Below, piece after piece: positions 32,068 to 42,928 of a stretch of 64,000 bases of DNA; position 1 is the stretch's first letter, and every line of letters starts with the position of its first letter. The notes below the pieces were generated by a model, which saw only the letters and a list, made by a program, of their open reading frames with translations, was not told the origin of the DNA and searched no databases. The DNA comes from Prochlorococcus marinus str. AS9601 (GTDB lineage Bacteria; Cyanobacteriota; Cyanobacteriia; PCC-6307; Cyanobiaceae). The position numbers were made by a program, and so were the translations under genes. The stretch covers positions 1,116,001-1,180,000 of the forward strand of contig NC_008816.1 of assembly GCF_000015645.1 (NCBI RefSeq), in the 5' to 3' direction.

Positions 32068-33345
32068 GTGTTAGATCAAAAATTAATAAGAGAAAACCCA
32101 ACATCTGTTGAAGAGAATTTATCCTTAAGAGGAAAAGTTTATAAGATATCTCATATACACGAATTAACTGTTAAGAAAAAAGAAATTGACATAGAAATAT
32201 CCAGTCTCCAATCTGAGAGTAAAAAATTAAGCAAATTAATCAGTCAAGTTATTGGAAAGTCCCAAGATAATAATTCACAAGAATTAAATGATTTAAAGAA
32301 AAAAGGAAACGAATACAGAATTAAAATTTCTGAACTCGAAGAGAAACAAAGAATATTAAACAAAAAAGTAGATGATGAAATTTATAATTTGCCAAATTTC
32401 CCTAGCAAAGATGCACCTATTGGGAAAGATGAAAGTGAAAATTTACAAATTAAAACTTGGGGGGATCCTCTAATAAAAGAGAATATAAAATCACACTGGG
32501 AAATCGGAGAAAGTCTTAATATTTTTGACTCTATAAAATCAACAAAAATATCAAAAAGTCGTTTTATCACTCTTATAGGCAATGGTGCCAGATTAGAGAG
32601 GGCATTAATTAATTTTATGCTCGATATGCATACTAAGAATGGTTACTTGGAGTTAATGCCGCCAGCTTTAGTAAATTCAGAAAGTCTTACCGGATCTGGT
32701 CAATTGCCTAAATTTTCAAATGAAAGTTTCAAGTGTTCCAATGACGATTTATGGCTTTCTCCAACAGCTGAAGTTCCACTAACTGCTTTACATAGAAACG
32801 AGCTTATTGATCCCAAGCACTTACCCCTTAAATACGTTGCATATAGCCCATGTTTTAGGAGAGAAGCTGGAAGTTATGGAAGGGATACTAAAGGTTTAAT
32901 AAGACTTCATCAATTTAATAAGGTTGAACTTTATTGGTTTTGTGATCCAAGTAAATCTTTAGAAGCTCATAAAGAGATTACTACTGATGCAGAAAGCATT
33001 TTAAAAAAGCTCAACTTACCCTACAGATTAGTAGATATTTGTACTGGAGACTTAGGCTTTTCTTCTAGTAGAACTTTTGATCTTGAAGTTTGGCTTCCCA
33101 GTAGTAAATGTTATAGAGAAATTTCAAGTTGCAGTAATTGCCTTGACTTTCAAGCACGAAGATCATCAATAAGATCAAAAATTGATAAAAAAAATACATA
33201 TATCCACACCTTAAATGGCAGTGGTCTTGCTATTGGAAGAACAATGGCAGCGATTCTTGAGAATGGCCAACAAACAGATGGTAGCGTTAAGATTCCAGAT
33301 GCTCTGGTTCCATATTTTGGATCAAATCTATTAAAAACTGCTTAA
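32068..33345 (+). CDS. serS: serine--tRNA ligase
   Basis: Residues 1-115 form the lysine- and glutamate-rich coiled-coil arm, and the class II motifs follow: [21 protein letters not shown] (motif 2) and [18 protein letters not shown] (motif 3). A GTG start gives [11 protein letters not shown], as usual for SerRS. It charges both serine tRNA isoacceptor sets. It is followed by rseP after 9 bases. Confidence 0.97.
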   Translation: MLDQKLIRENPTSVEENLSLRGKVYKISHIHELTVKKKEIDIEISSLQSESKKLSKLISQVIGKSQDNNSQELNDLKKKGNEYRIKISELEEKQRILNKKVDDEIYNLPNFPSKDAPIGKDESENLQIKTWGDPLIKENIKSHWEIGESLNIFDSIKSTKISKSRFITLIGNGARLERALINFMLDMHTKNGYLELMPPALVNSESLTGSGQLPKFSNESFKCSNDDLWLSPTAEVPLTALHRNELIDPKHLPLKYVAYSPCFRREAGSYGRDTKGLIRLHQFNKVELYWFCDPSKSLEAHKEITTDAESILKKLNLPYRLVDICTGDLGFSSSRTFDLEVWLPSSKCYREISSCSNCLDFQARRSSIRSKIDKKNTYIHTLNGSGLAIGRTMAAILENGQQTDGSVKIPDALVPYFGSNLLKTA

Positions 33346-33354
33346 TATAAAAAA

Positions 33355-34434
33355 ATGAATGTTTTAACCTCCATAACAGTACTTGGATTCCTTATATTTT
33401 TTCATGAGATGGGACATTTTCTTGCGGCCATTTTACAAGGAATTTATGTTGATGGATTTTCAATTGGCTTTGGGCCCTCAATTATTCAAAAAAAGTTTAG
33501 AGATATTACTTATTCATTCAGAGCCTTTCCTCTTGGAGGCTTTGTATCCTTCCCTGATGAAGAACTAAAAAATATTGACCCTAAAGATCCAAATCTTTTA
33601 AAAAATAGGCCAATAATTCAAAGAGTTATCGTAATTTCCGCTGGAGTATTTGCCAACTTGATACTTGCTTACTCAATCTTGATTATAAATGTAACTACTG
33701 TTGGTATTCCATTTGATCCGGAGCCAGGGATTCTAGTTTTGGCTACTCAACCTGAGAAGGCTGCCTCTCTTGCTGGTTTAGAACCAGGGGATAAAATATT
33801 AGAAATCGAAACTAGTACTTTAGGAGTTGGGGATCAAGCCGTTTCCACTTTAGTAAAAGAAATTCAAAATTCATCAGACGAACCAATTTCAATAAAAATT
33901 GAAAGGGATGGGAGTTTCAAAGATTTAACTTTGGTACCAAAAAATATTGATGGGAAAGGAACAATAGGTGCTCAATTGCAACCGAATATAAGAAAAGAAA
34001 CTAAAAAGACAAAAAACGTTTTCGAACTTTTTAAATACACAAATAATGAATTTTCATCACTTTTAGTAAAAACAATTCAAGGTTATAAAGGTTTAATAAC
34101 AAATTTCTCATCAACAGCTCAACAATTAAGTGGACCGGTAAAAATTGTTGAAATCGGAGCACAATTATCTCAACAAGGTGGAACAGGCATATTATTATTT
34201 GCAGCTTTAATTTCTATTAATTTAGCAGTACTTAATTCATTGCCTTTGCCATTGTTAGATGGAGGACAACTTGTTTTTACTATAATTGAAGGTTTAAGAG
34301 GGAAACCCGTTCCAGTCAAGGTGCAAATGGTTGTTACTCAGTCCAGTTTTTTTCTTTTAGTTGGACTAAGTGTTCTGCTTATTATCAGAGATACTAGTCA
34401 ACTATTAATCGTACAAAGATTATTAAACCAATAA
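33355..34434 (+). CDS. rseP: site-2 protease (RseP family)
   Basis: A zinc-binding HEMGH lies at residues 17-21 in the first helix, and the third zinc ligand is in LNSLPLPLLDGGQLVF near residue 300. A PDZ domain (residues about 115-200, with AASLAGLEPGDKILEIE) lies in between. It cleaves membrane-anchored regulators within the bilayer. The 359-residue length is typical of single-PDZ cyanobacterial members. It sits between serS and rpsN. Confidence 0.94.
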   Translation: MNVLTSITVLGFLIFFHEMGHFLAAILQGIYVDGFSIGFGPSIIQKKFRDITYSFRAFPLGGFVSFPDEELKNIDPKDPNLLKNRPIIQRVIVISAGVFANLILAYSILIINVTTVGIPFDPEPGILVLATQPEKAASLAGLEPGDKILEIETSTLGVGDQAVSTLVKEIQNSSDEPISIKIERDGSFKDLTLVPKNIDGKGTIGAQLQPNIRKETKKTKNVFELFKYTNNEFSSLLVKTIQGYKGLITNFSSTAQQLSGPVKIVEIGAQLSQQGGTGILLFAALISINLAVLNSLPLPLLDGGQLVFTIIEGLRGKPVPVKVQMVVTQSSFFLLVGLSVLLIIRDTSQLLIVQRLLNQ

Positions 34435-34498
34435 AGAAATTTTAAAAACTGTTCGCCAAGCTGTTAATATAGTTAATAGTTTTAAATATTCTGACTAA

Positions 34499-34801
34499 AT
34501 GGCTAAAAAGTCCATGATTGCGAGAGAAGTTAAACGCAAAAAACTTGTGAAGAAATATTCTGCAAAAAGAAAAGCATTATTAGATGAATTTAATGCCGCA
34601 AAAGATCCTATGGAAAGATTAGAAATTCATAGAAAGATTCAAGGTCTGCCAAGGAACTCTGCACCAAATAGAGTAAGAAATAGATGTTGGGCAACTGGTA
34701 AACCTAGAGGAGTATATAGAGATTTTGGTCTTTGCAGGAATCAGTTAAGACAAAGAGCTCATAACGGTGAACTCCCCGGGGTAGTAAAATCAAGTTGGTA
34801 G
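34499..34801 (+). CDS. rpsN: 30S ribosomal protein S14
   Basis: A 100-residue basic protein starting [17 protein letters not shown] and ending [42 protein letters not shown]. It lacks the four-cysteine zinc site, so it is the C-minus form used by cyanobacteria. It binds 16S rRNA in the small subunit head. Confidence 0.97.
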   Translation: MAKKSMIAREVKRKKLVKKYSAKRKALLDEFNAAKDPMERLEIHRKIQGLPRNSAPNRVRNRCWATGKPRGVYRDFGLCRNQLRQRAHNGELPGVVKSSW

Positions 34802-34971
34802 TATGTGATTTCAACTTAAGTACTATATTTCTCAAGAAAAAATAAAACTTTTGGAAAATAAACTCTTTTTTAGGACATTTTTAAAAATTTTTATAGCTTA
34901 TCTAAATAATTTACTCAATATGTCCCTATTAAATGTAAGAATAAATTATGTATAGATTTATAATTTAAAAA

Positions 34972-37137
34972 GTGGAAGGACAAAATAAGTCGATCACGTT
35001 TGACGGACGAGAGATACGACTAACTACAGGACTATACGCTCCTCAAGCAAGTGGATCAGTAATGATTGAGTGTGGTGATACCTCACTATTAGTTACAGCT
35101 ACAAAAACTGCCAAAAAAGAACCATCAGACTTTCTCCCTCTGATATGCGACTATGAAGAAAAACTTTTTGCTGCAGGGAGAATTCCTGGTGGTTTTATGA
35201 GGAGAGAAGGTCGCCCACCAGAAAGAGCGACTTTAATTGCAAGATTAATTGATAGGCCAATGAGGCCACTTTTCCCCACATGGATGGGGGATGAGATTCA
35301 AATAGTCGCATCATGCCTTTCTCTAGATGAAAGAGTTCCAGCAGATGTTTTGGCTGTTACCGGGGCTTCAATAGCAACTTTAGTTGGAGAGATTCCATTT
35401 TATGGGCCAATGGCTGCTGTAAGAGTTGGGCTGATAGGCGATGATTTCATCTTAAATCCTAGTTATAGAGAGATTGAAAAGGGAGATTTAGACATTGTTG
35501 TTGCAGGATCACCAGACGGTATCGTCATGATTGAAGCAGGTGCAAATCAATTGTCAGAGCAAGATACAATCGAAGCTATAGATTTCGGATATGAGGCTGT
35601 TACTGAACTTATTAAATCGCAAGAAGATTTACTACAAGATTTAGGAATAAAACAGATTAAGCCATCTGAACCTGAAGAAGATAAAACATTACCCTCTTAT
35701 TTAGAGAAAAATTGTACAAAACCTATTGAGTTAGTTTTAAAGAAATTTGACCTTTCAAAGGAAGAAAGAGATCTTGAACTCGAAAAAATTAAAACTGAAA
35801 CTCAAAGCAAAATTGATTCACTTAAAGATGACAATCAAGTAAAAGTTCTAACCTCAGAAAATGAAAAATTGCTTCATTCCGACTTTAAAAAATTAACAAA
35901 AAAATTAATGAGGTCGCAAATCATAAATGATGGGAAAAGAGTTGATGGAAGGGATCTCGATGAAGTTAGAAAAATATCAGCCTCTGCAGGAATTCTTCCA
36001 AAAAGAGTTCATGGCTCTGCACTTTTTCAAAGAGGCCTAACTCAAGTCTTATCTACTACTACTCTTGGCACGCCAAGCGATGCGCAAGAGATGGATGATT
36101 TAAATCCAAGTACTGAAAAAACATATTTGCATCACTATAATTTTCCTCCTTATTCAGTGGGAGAAACAAGACCAATGAGAACTCCAGGCAGAAGAGAAAT
36201 TGGTCATGGAGCATTAGCTGAAAGAGCAATAATACCTGTGCTGCCTGGTAAAGAAACATTTCCTTATGTTTTAAGGGTAGTAAGTGAAGTTTTAAGTTCT
36301 AACGGATCAACCTCAATGGGTTCTGTATGCGGCAGCACTCTTTCGTTACTAGATGCAGGAGTCCCTTTAAAGGCTCCTGTAAGTGGGACTGCTATGGGCT
36401 TAATCAAGGAAGGTAAAGAAGTCCGAATTCTCACAGATATTCAAGGAATTGAAGACTTTCTTGGAGACATGGACTTTAAAGTTGCAGGTACTGACAAGGG
36501 TATAACCGCTTTACAAATGGATATGAAAATTACAGGCTTACCAGTATCTATTATTTCTGATGCAATTAAAAAAGCTCGTCCTGCAAGAATACATATTTTA
36601 GAAAAGATGCAAGGGGCAATAGATAAGCCTCAAGAATCTCTTTCTCCTCATGCCCCCCGACTTTTAAGCTTTAGAATTGACCCTGAGCTTATAGGAACAG
36701 TTATTGGACCCGGCGGTAGAACTATCAAAGGAATCACTGAAAGAACAAATACAAAAATAGATATAGAAGATGGTGGCATTGTAACTATTGCTTCTCATGA
36801 TGGAGCTGCGGCAGAGGAAGCTCAAAAGATAATAGAAGGATTAACACGAAAGGTTCATGAAGGTGAGATTTTCTCCGGAGTCGTAACACGAATAATACCA
36901 ATAGGTGCTTTTGTAGAAATATTGCCAGGCAAAGAAGGGATGGTTCACATTTCTCAATTATCTGAAGCAAGGGTGGAGAGAGTCGAAGATGTAGTAAGGC
37001 AAGGTGATGAAGTAACCGTAAGAGTTAGAGAGATTGATAGTAGAGGGAGAATTAATCTTACTTTGAGAGGAGTAGGCCAAAATAATGGAATGTCTTATCC
37101 AGAACCAACTCCTACTCCAGTTGCTCCGCTTAATTAA
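34972..37137 (+). CDS. pnp: polyribonucleotide nucleotidyltransferase
   Basis: GTG start; two RNase PH-like domains (residues about 1-220 and 320-540) flank a helical linker. [15 protein letters not shown] gives the KH domain, and [33 protein letters not shown] the S1 domain. The 721-residue length is normal. It degrades RNA from the 3' end with phosphate and can add tails. The 170-base gap upstream is AT-rich with no clear structure, though pnp leaders are often regulated. Confidence 0.98.
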
Positions 37138-37139
37138 AA

Positions 37140-38042
37140 CTAAAGAGGATAGATTCCATAATCCTCAATAATTTTCTTTATTTCTAAGCAAATATTTCCG
37201 TGAGTTTTCTTGTCATTTGTAGCAATTATAATTCCTCCTTGCTCGAAACTACTTTTCCCGTAGGATAGTTCTTGATTATCTAAATTTGTAATTGCCCCAC
37301 CAGCTGCTTTCAGGATAGTTTCTGGCGCAGCAAAATCCCAATCTTTTGGTGAGCTTTTACCCGGTAAGCTAAGACAAATATAAATATCACTGTCCCCTCT
37401 GACTATAGATGCAATTTTGCAGCCAATGCTTCCCATAATTTCTACTTTGCGAAAATTGATTTTTTGAATTAAATTTCTCAAAATCTCATTTCCATGATTT
37501 TTACTTGTTACTACAGTCATCTCTTGAAGATTTTTTTTATTTGAGAGACTTAGTTTATATTTTTTACCATCTCTTTTTTCACACCATGTTTTTTTTCCAT
37601 CTGTAATCCATAATTGATTTTTATCTGGAATCAGAACAAACCCGATATATGGTTTTTGTTTAAAGTTCAATGCCAAATGCATTGCATAGTTACCTGTTCC
37701 CTGGATGAAATCCTTCGTTCCATCGAGAGGATCAAGAACCCAGATCCAGTCAGTCTTATTATCAAAAATTTCTGAAGAATTTTTTACATTTTCTTCGCTC
37801 AAAATATCCCAGTTAATATTTTTATATTTTTCATTTATTCTTTCAATAATTAATTCATTAACTTTTAAATCAGCCAAAGTAACAGGATCGTCTTCATTAT
37901 TATTTTTGACTATATTTCTTTTATCATCTGAATTTTCTAACAATCTAGAGTAATAAAGCAAAACATCTGCTGCTTGCCAGCTGAAAATTCTTATATCATC
38001 GATAAGATTATTAATATCAACACCAGACGGTAATTCAATCAT
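37140..38042 (-). CDS. cysQ: 3'(2'),5'-bisphosphate nucleotidase / inositol-phosphatase family
   Basis: The metal-binding motifs DILSEENV, WVLDPLDGTKDFIQGTGNYAMH and KDWDFAAPETILKAAGGAIT define the lithium-sensitive phosphatase family. The 300-residue length and the DPLDGTKDFI form favour CysQ, which removes PAP from sulfate assimilation. Start at 38042 leaves only 3 bases to the divergent rsmI start, so its promoter must lie inside rsmI. Inositol monophosphatase is a less likely alternative. Confidence 0.85.
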   Translation of the reverse strand: MIELPSGVDINNLIDDIRIFSWQAADVLLYYSRLLENSDDKRNIVKNNNEDDPVTLADLKVNELIIERINEKYKNINWDILSEENVKNSSEIFDNKTDWIWVLDPLDGTKDFIQGTGNYAMHLALNFKQKPYIGFVLIPDKNQLWITDGKKTWCEKRDGKKYKLSLSNKKNLQEMTVVTSKNHGNEILRNLIQKINFRKVEIMGSIGCKIASIVRGDSDIYICLSLPGKSSPKDWDFAAPETILKAAGGAITNLDNQELSYGKSSFEQGGIIIATNDKKTHGNICLEIKKIIEDYGIYPL

Positions 38043-38045
38043 TAA

Positions 38046-38906
38046 ATGAATAATAATTCCTCATTATCCCATAGAAAGGAGGAACCGGAAAACGGTATTT
38101 TATATATAGTCGGCACTCCAATTGGGAATCTAAATGATATCTCCCAAAGAGCACTAAATATTCTACAGAATGTTTCTTTTATTGCTTGTGAGGATACAAG
38201 ACAAACAAAAAAGATAATGAATAAGTTCAATATTTCAAATAAACTTATAAGTTTTAATAAACATAATTCTTTAATAAAAATTCCAAAAATAGTAAAAGAT
38301 CTTAAGGATGGGAAATCAATTGCCATTGTAAGTGACGCTGGCATGCCAGGGATTTGCGATCCGGGAGAAGAAATTGCAAGGAGCGTAAAATATGAGGGGA
38401 TTGATATGATTTGCGTTCCTGGAGCATGTGCTGCAATAACAGCGCTGGTTTCAAGCGGACTTCCCTCCTCAAGATTTGTATTTGAAGGCTTTCTTCCGAA
38501 AAAGAAAATTGATAGAGAAAAAATTCTTTTAGAGATAAGTAAAAATGAAAAAACAACCATAATTTATGAATCACCTAAGAGACTTAGTAAATTATTAGAT
38601 GAATTACTTAAATTCTGTGGAGGAGATCGAGAAATTATGGTAGCCAGAGAATTAACAAAGAAATTTGAAGAACATGTTGGTCATGATATTAATAACGTTA
38701 TTGAATTTTTCAGAGATAAGGATATTATCGGTGAAATAACAATAGTTATAAAAGGTATAAGAAAAACAGATTTCAATCCTAATAAATCAACTATAAAGAA
38801 AGATCTCAATGATTTAATAGATGCCGGCCTAAGTTTGTCAGCAGCATCAAAGTACTTAGCGAAGAAAAATAGTTTAAAGAAAAGCGAAGTTTATAATTTG
38901 ATTTAA
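38046..38906 (+). CDS. rsmI: 16S rRNA (cytidine(1402)-2'-O)-methyltransferase
   Basis: Typical segments ILYIVGTPIGNLNDISQRA, VSDAGMPGICDPGEE and VPGACAAITALVSSGLPSSRFVFEGFLP are all present, and the 286-residue length fits. It uses SAM to methylate the decoding-centre cytidine. The ATG at 38046 begins 3 bases from the divergent cysQ start. An AAAGGAGGAA at 38076-38085 sits inside the coding frame but has no start codon at correct spacing. Confidence 0.96.
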   Translation: MNNNSSLSHRKEEPENGILYIVGTPIGNLNDISQRALNILQNVSFIACEDTRQTKKIMNKFNISNKLISFNKHNSLIKIPKIVKDLKDGKSIAIVSDAGMPGICDPGEEIARSVKYEGIDMICVPGACAAITALVSSGLPSSRFVFEGFLPKKKIDREKILLEISKNEKTTIIYESPKRLSKLLDELLKFCGGDREIMVARELTKKFEEHVGHDINNVIEFFRDKDIIGEITIVIKGIRKTDFNPNKSTIKKDLNDLIDAGLSLSAASKYLAKKNSLKKSEVYNLI

Positions 38907-38930
38907 AATTAAATTAAAGTATTAATCTAT

Positions 38931-39149
38931 ATGAGCTTATTTATTAAAAAATTTTTATACTCAGCAATTTTCAATTCTTGTTTATTTGTGCTTCTATTTA
39001 TTGGGATACAAAATAGTTCAAATAAAAGCAAAGTAAACTTTTTAATTAACGAAACTGTTGAACTCCCAATAAGTTTTTTAATTGGGTCTAGTTTTATATT
39101 AGGTTCTATTTTAGGAAGCTTTATTGATTTAAATATAAATAATAAATAA
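38931..39149 (+). CDS. small two-helix membrane protein, LapA-like
   Basis: Two hydrophobic helices (FNSCLFVLLFIGI and SFLIGSSFILGSILGSFI) with a short NETVELPISF linker and a polar tail resemble the DUF1049/LapA family (72 residues). It begins 24 bases after rsmI. Function is unclear; in other bacteria the family supports lipopolysaccharide assembly. Confidence 0.6.
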   Translation: MSLFIKKFLYSAIFNSCLFVLLFIGIQNSSNKSKVNFLINETVELPISFLIGSSFILGSILGSFIDLNINNK

Positions 39150-39156
39150 AAACAGC

Positions 39157-39840
39157 TCAAAGAGCTATTAGATTTTCAGCGCAAACTATTCTTGAAATGC
39201 CTTTAGAAATAAGAACAGGTGATACGATTCTAAATACATCAGTATTTGGTACTTTAAGTACCTTTTGCTCTTTATTACAAGATCTTTTTGCAAGATTTAT
39301 ATCAAAAAATATTTCTATCGTTTTTCTACTCAAATCATCTTGAGGTAAAAATTGCCATTCTGGAAAATCTTTTAATAATTTAATCACTAACTCAATTTTC
39401 TTATCCACTACCATATAAACAATTTTAGGGAAATCTACCTCTGATAAAGGAACTGAAGACAGTTCTTTTCGAGATGAATTATCTATCTCGTAATCTAAAG
39501 GAGCAATTTCAAAAAATGAATCAATTGGCGCAAAATTTGAAGTAGTTATATTTTCATTAAAAACTTTTGGATCATTTGCATCATTTCTAAAATTTTCATG
39601 AGCAGAACATTTTTTAACTAAATTATTTGTTTGATTTTTATTGGTTTTAGATTTTTCCTTCAATAATTTACTTTTGGTGAACAACTCATGAAATTTTAAT
39701 TCTCCAAGTTTTTTTTTCAAATTCCTTGTAATTGTTGAGATTGTGCAGGCATATTTTTTTGACAAAAGATCAATAGAAGTACCTGATTCAAACCTTTTTA
39801 CTATTTCTTCTTTTTGTTTTTCAGTAAGTCTTCTTGCCAA
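39157..39840 (-). CDS. helix-turn-helix protein of picocyanobacterial type
   Basis: LTEKQKEEIVKRFESGTSIDLLSKKYACTISTITRNLKKKLGE is a clear helix-turn-helix at the N-terminus. A lysine- and asparagine-rich linker follows, and the last 100 residues (EVDFPKIVYMVVDKKIELV...) are well ordered. I prefer the TTG at 39840 (MARRLTEKQ), because upstream codons read LNKNRIRLIIVVLLT without DNA-binding sense. It is divergent from tRNA-Arg. It is probably a regulator; its target is unknown. Confidence 0.7.
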   Translation of the reverse strand: MARRLTEKQKEEIVKRFESGTSIDLLSKKYACTISTITRNLKKKLGELKFHELFTKSKLLKEKSKTNKNQTNNLVKKCSAHENFRNDANDPKVFNENITTSNFAPIDSFFEIAPLDYEIDNSSRKELSSVPLSEVDFPKIVYMVVDKKIELVIKLLKDFPEWQFLPQDDLSRKTIEIFFDINLAKRSCNKEQKVLKVPNTDVFRIVSPVLISKGISRIVCAENLIAL

Positions 39841-39975
39841 GGTTAAAAGTACAACAATAATTAATCTTATGCGATTTTTATTCAATTCGAACAAAACAAA
39901 ATATTTTTACTGAAAATCTTAAAAAGAATTTATTTAGTTTGTTTAGGCTTATGGTGTCAGATATAATAATAAGAT

Positions 39976-40049
<74 letters not shown>

Positions 40050-40151
40050 TATAGTAAATTATATATAAACAAATTGATTTTATTTCTATATTCATATGAT
40101 GATTCAAAATAAAATCCCTAAATTTAAGATTAATTTTCATAACTAAAAGTA

Positions 40152-41402
40152 ATGAAAATAGAAAAGCCTCTTTTTAAATTTTTTTATATTGGCATTTTTT
40201 TATTACCTTCAGCTCCTAGCATTGGATCTATTTTTCTTTTTTTATGTCTCATTTGCTCATTAATAAATAACTTTTTAGAATTAATCAAAGATAGATGGAA
40301 TATTACTTTTTTTATATCTATTTTTTTGTTTCCAATAATTTGCTTAATACAGAGTAGTAGATTTTTCTACAAATTTAATAATTTTGATAAGTCACTTACA
40401 TGGATTGGTTTAAATAATTGGATTCCTTTAATTTTATGTTTCATCGCCTTTCAAAAATTTGTTAATAGCAAATCAGATAGGGAAATTATTGGAAAGCTTT
40501 TAATAGCTGGTAGTTTTCCCCTCATAATTTCAGGAATTGGTCAATATTGGTTTAATTGGTATGGACCATTCGAATTTTTAAATGGATTTATTATTTGGTT
40601 TCAAAGACCTATGCAAACCGAAACTGGATTAACTAGTTTATTTAGCAACCAAAATTATGCGGGATCTTGGTTTTGTATAGTTTGGCCATTTTGTCTATCC
40701 TTTTTTATTCAATCATTCAGAAATAATTTACATAGATTTATATCACTAGGATTTTTGATTTCCATTTCAACATGTCTGATATTAACAACTTCCAGAAATG
40801 CATGGGGAGGATTATTGTTATTGATTACTTTATTAAGAGGAGCCTCCCTTTTTTGGCCAATATTTATAGGTATAACTATTACAATAATTAGTGTTTTTCT
40901 ACTAAATATTCTAATCCCACTAGATATACAAACGACTATAAGTAACCTATTTCCTTCTTGGATTAATCAAGAATTCACTTCAACTCATTTTCAATTTAGA
41001 GAGTCAAGGCCTGAAATATGGTGGGAAGCCATAAAACTAATATTCAAAAATCCCCTATTAGGTTTGGGAGCTGGTGCATTTCCTATTATCTATCAATCCT
41101 TAAAGAATGCTTATGCAGGACATACACATAATTTAGTATTCGAATTAGCTTTAAGTTATGGTATCCCAATCACATTAATAGTTTTTGTACCAATATTTCT
41201 AATTTGTTTTTTTTCCTTTAAAGAAATTTATATCAAGAAAACAAATAATATTGATATAAATGAAAGAGCATGGTTCGCTTCATTTTTTACACTATTATGC
41301 ACTCAACAAGTTGATGTACAGTACTTTGATCTAAGAATAAGTATAATTTTCTGGGTTTTACTAGCAGGGCTTAAAACACGTATAAGCCCCCAAATAATTT
41401 AA
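40152..41402 (+). CDS. O-antigen ligase/polymerase family protein (Wzy_C)
   Basis: About eleven hydrophobic helices in 416 residues, with the Wzy_C signature: TSRNAWGGLLLL (helix start with Arg), FRESRPEIWWEA (the loop arginine), NPLLGLGAGAFP and GHTHNLVFELALSYGIP. It joins or polymerises undecaprenyl-linked glycan on the outer face of the membrane. Its stop overlaps the convergent ugd gene by 4 bases. Ligase versus polymerase cannot be decided. Confidence 0.82.
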   Translation: MKIEKPLFKFFYIGIFLLPSAPSIGSIFLFLCLICSLINNFLELIKDRWNITFFISIFLFPIICLIQSSRFFYKFNNFDKSLTWIGLNNWIPLILCFIAFQKFVNSKSDREIIGKLLIAGSFPLIISGIGQYWFNWYGPFEFLNGFIIWFQRPMQTETGLTSLFSNQNYAGSWFCIVWPFCLSFFIQSFRNNLHRFISLGFLISISTCLILTTSRNAWGGLLLLITLLRGASLFWPIFIGITITIISVFLLNILIPLDIQTTISNLFPSWINQEFTSTHFQFRESRPEIWWEAIKLIFKNPLLGLGAGAFPIIYQSLKNAYAGHTHNLVFELALSYGIPITLIVFVPIFLICFFSFKEIYIKKTNNIDINERAWFASFFTLLCTQQVDVQYFDLRISIIFWVLLAGLKTRISPQII

Positions 41403-42823
41403 CAATAATTTGAATTCCCAATTGACCAATAATTAATATCTAAATCCTTTAATTCTTCATAATTAGTAATTGATCTAGTATCAAATAACCAAGCAGGCTT
41501 TCTCATGACTTTTACTAATTTATGCCAAGACAATGATTTATAAACTTTCCACTCAGTTATAATCACAACCGCATCAACCCCCATGGCTGCCTCATATATA
41601 TCTTTATGATATCTCCACTTACCTTGTCCACTTCCATTTTTAAATACATTCTCCTCAATTCCAAGATCTAGTGCAATAATATCAGGGTCAACTTGTGGGT
41701 CTGAGATTATTATTTCGGCTCCATTTTCGAGAAGGTCTTTAACTATTTTGATAGCGGGAGATTCCCTTGTGTCATTAGTATTAGCTTTATAAGAAAAGCC
41801 CAGAATTAATATTTTCTTAAGGGCAACAGTATCAAACAATTTCTCGACTATCAATTTAGAAATTCTTTTTGTATGCCATTCATTAAACTTAACTACCTGT
41901 TCCCAGTATTCTGCAACTTCATTCAGGCCAAAATATCTACATAAATATACCAGGTTTAATATATCTTTTTTAAAACAACTTCCTCCAAATCCAGGTCCTG
42001 CAGAAAGAAATTTAAAACCTATCCTACTATCAAATCCTATTGCATTGGACACTTCATTAACTTCTGCACCTGTAGCCTCGCATATTGCAGATATCGAATT
42101 AATTGAGCTTATTCTTTGAGCTAAAAAAGCATTGGCAGCAAGCTTAGATAATTCACTACTCCAAAGATTTGTTGTAATAATTTTATCTTCAGGAACCCAT
42201 TTTTCATAAATGTTTTTTAAGGCATTAATAGAATCCTCCTCATCTCCCCCAATTAAAACTCTATCTGGGTTATTTAAATCTTCTATAGCCGTACCTTCGG
42301 CTAAAAACTCTGGATTAGAAAGGATAGAAAAAGATTTCTCGGTTTTATTTTCGAACTCTTCATCGAAAGAACTAATTAGAATTTGTTTAATTACTTTTGC
42401 GGTACGAACTGGAAGCGTACTTTTTTCTATTACAATTGTATGTCCAACAGCATTTTGAGCAACCTGCCTTGCAGAAGCTTCGACCCATTTTAAATCACTA
42501 GCATAACCTGCTCCAAATCCTGATGTTTTTGTGGGAGTATTAACAGAGATAAAAATCATATCAGCATTCTTAATTGAGTTTTTTAAGTCAATAGTAAAAA
42601 ATAAATTTCGATTTCTAACTCTTTTGATTATTTCCTTGAGACCAGGCTCATATACAGGCAAATTATCAAAATCGGAGGAATTCCATTTTGATATTCTTTC
42701 TTCATTAATATCTACAACAGTTATATTTAGATAATTACAGTTGTCGGCTATCACAGCCATAGTTGGCCCACCAACATAACCTGCACCTATACAACAAATA
42801 TTTTTTACCTTTTTTTTTAACAT
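41399..42823 (-). CDS. ugd: UDP-glucose 6-dehydrogenase, animal-type
   Basis: The NAD loop GAGYVGGPT, the catalytic cysteine in GFGGSCFKKDILNLVYLCRYF (about residue 280) and the C-terminal GFSYKANTNDTRESPAIKI define UDP-glucose dehydrogenase. The 474-residue length and N-terminal sequence are closer to the animal/plant type than to the short bacterial type. It makes UDP-glucuronate, the substrate of the epimerase at 49644. Confidence 0.93.
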   Translation of the reverse strand: MLKKKVKNICCIGAGYVGGPTMAVIADNCNYLNITVVDINEERISKWNSSDFDNLPVYEPGLKEIIKRVRNRNLFFTIDLKNSIKNADMIFISVNTPTKTSGFGAGYASDLKWVEASARQVAQNAVGHTIVIEKSTLPVRTAKVIKQILISSFDEEFENKTEKSFSILSNPEFLAEGTAIEDLNNPDRVLIGGDEEDSINALKNIYEKWVPEDKIITTNLWSSELSKLAANAFLAQRISSINSISAICEATGAEVNEVSNAIGFDSRIGFKFLSAGPGFGGSCFKKDILNLVYLCRYFGLNEVAEYWEQVVKFNEWHTKRISKLIVEKLFDTVALKKILILGFSYKANTNDTRESPAIKIVKDLLENGAEIIISDPQVDPDIIALDLGIEENVFKNGSGQGKWRYHKDIYEAAMGVDAVVIITEWKVYKSLSWHKLVKVMRKPAWLFDTRSITNYEELKDLDINYWSIGNSNYC

Positions 42824-42928
42824 TGCATTATCAAGCTTATTAAATCTAAATCATTATATAACAGGTTTAGTTTGTTAATAAAAAAATAATTAATTTAATT
42901 TTTATGTCTTGACTTATTAGGATAACCA

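Noticed and set aside
36059-36259. Minus-strand ORF inside pnp
   Set aside because: It is antisense of a highly conserved domain; a shadow frame.
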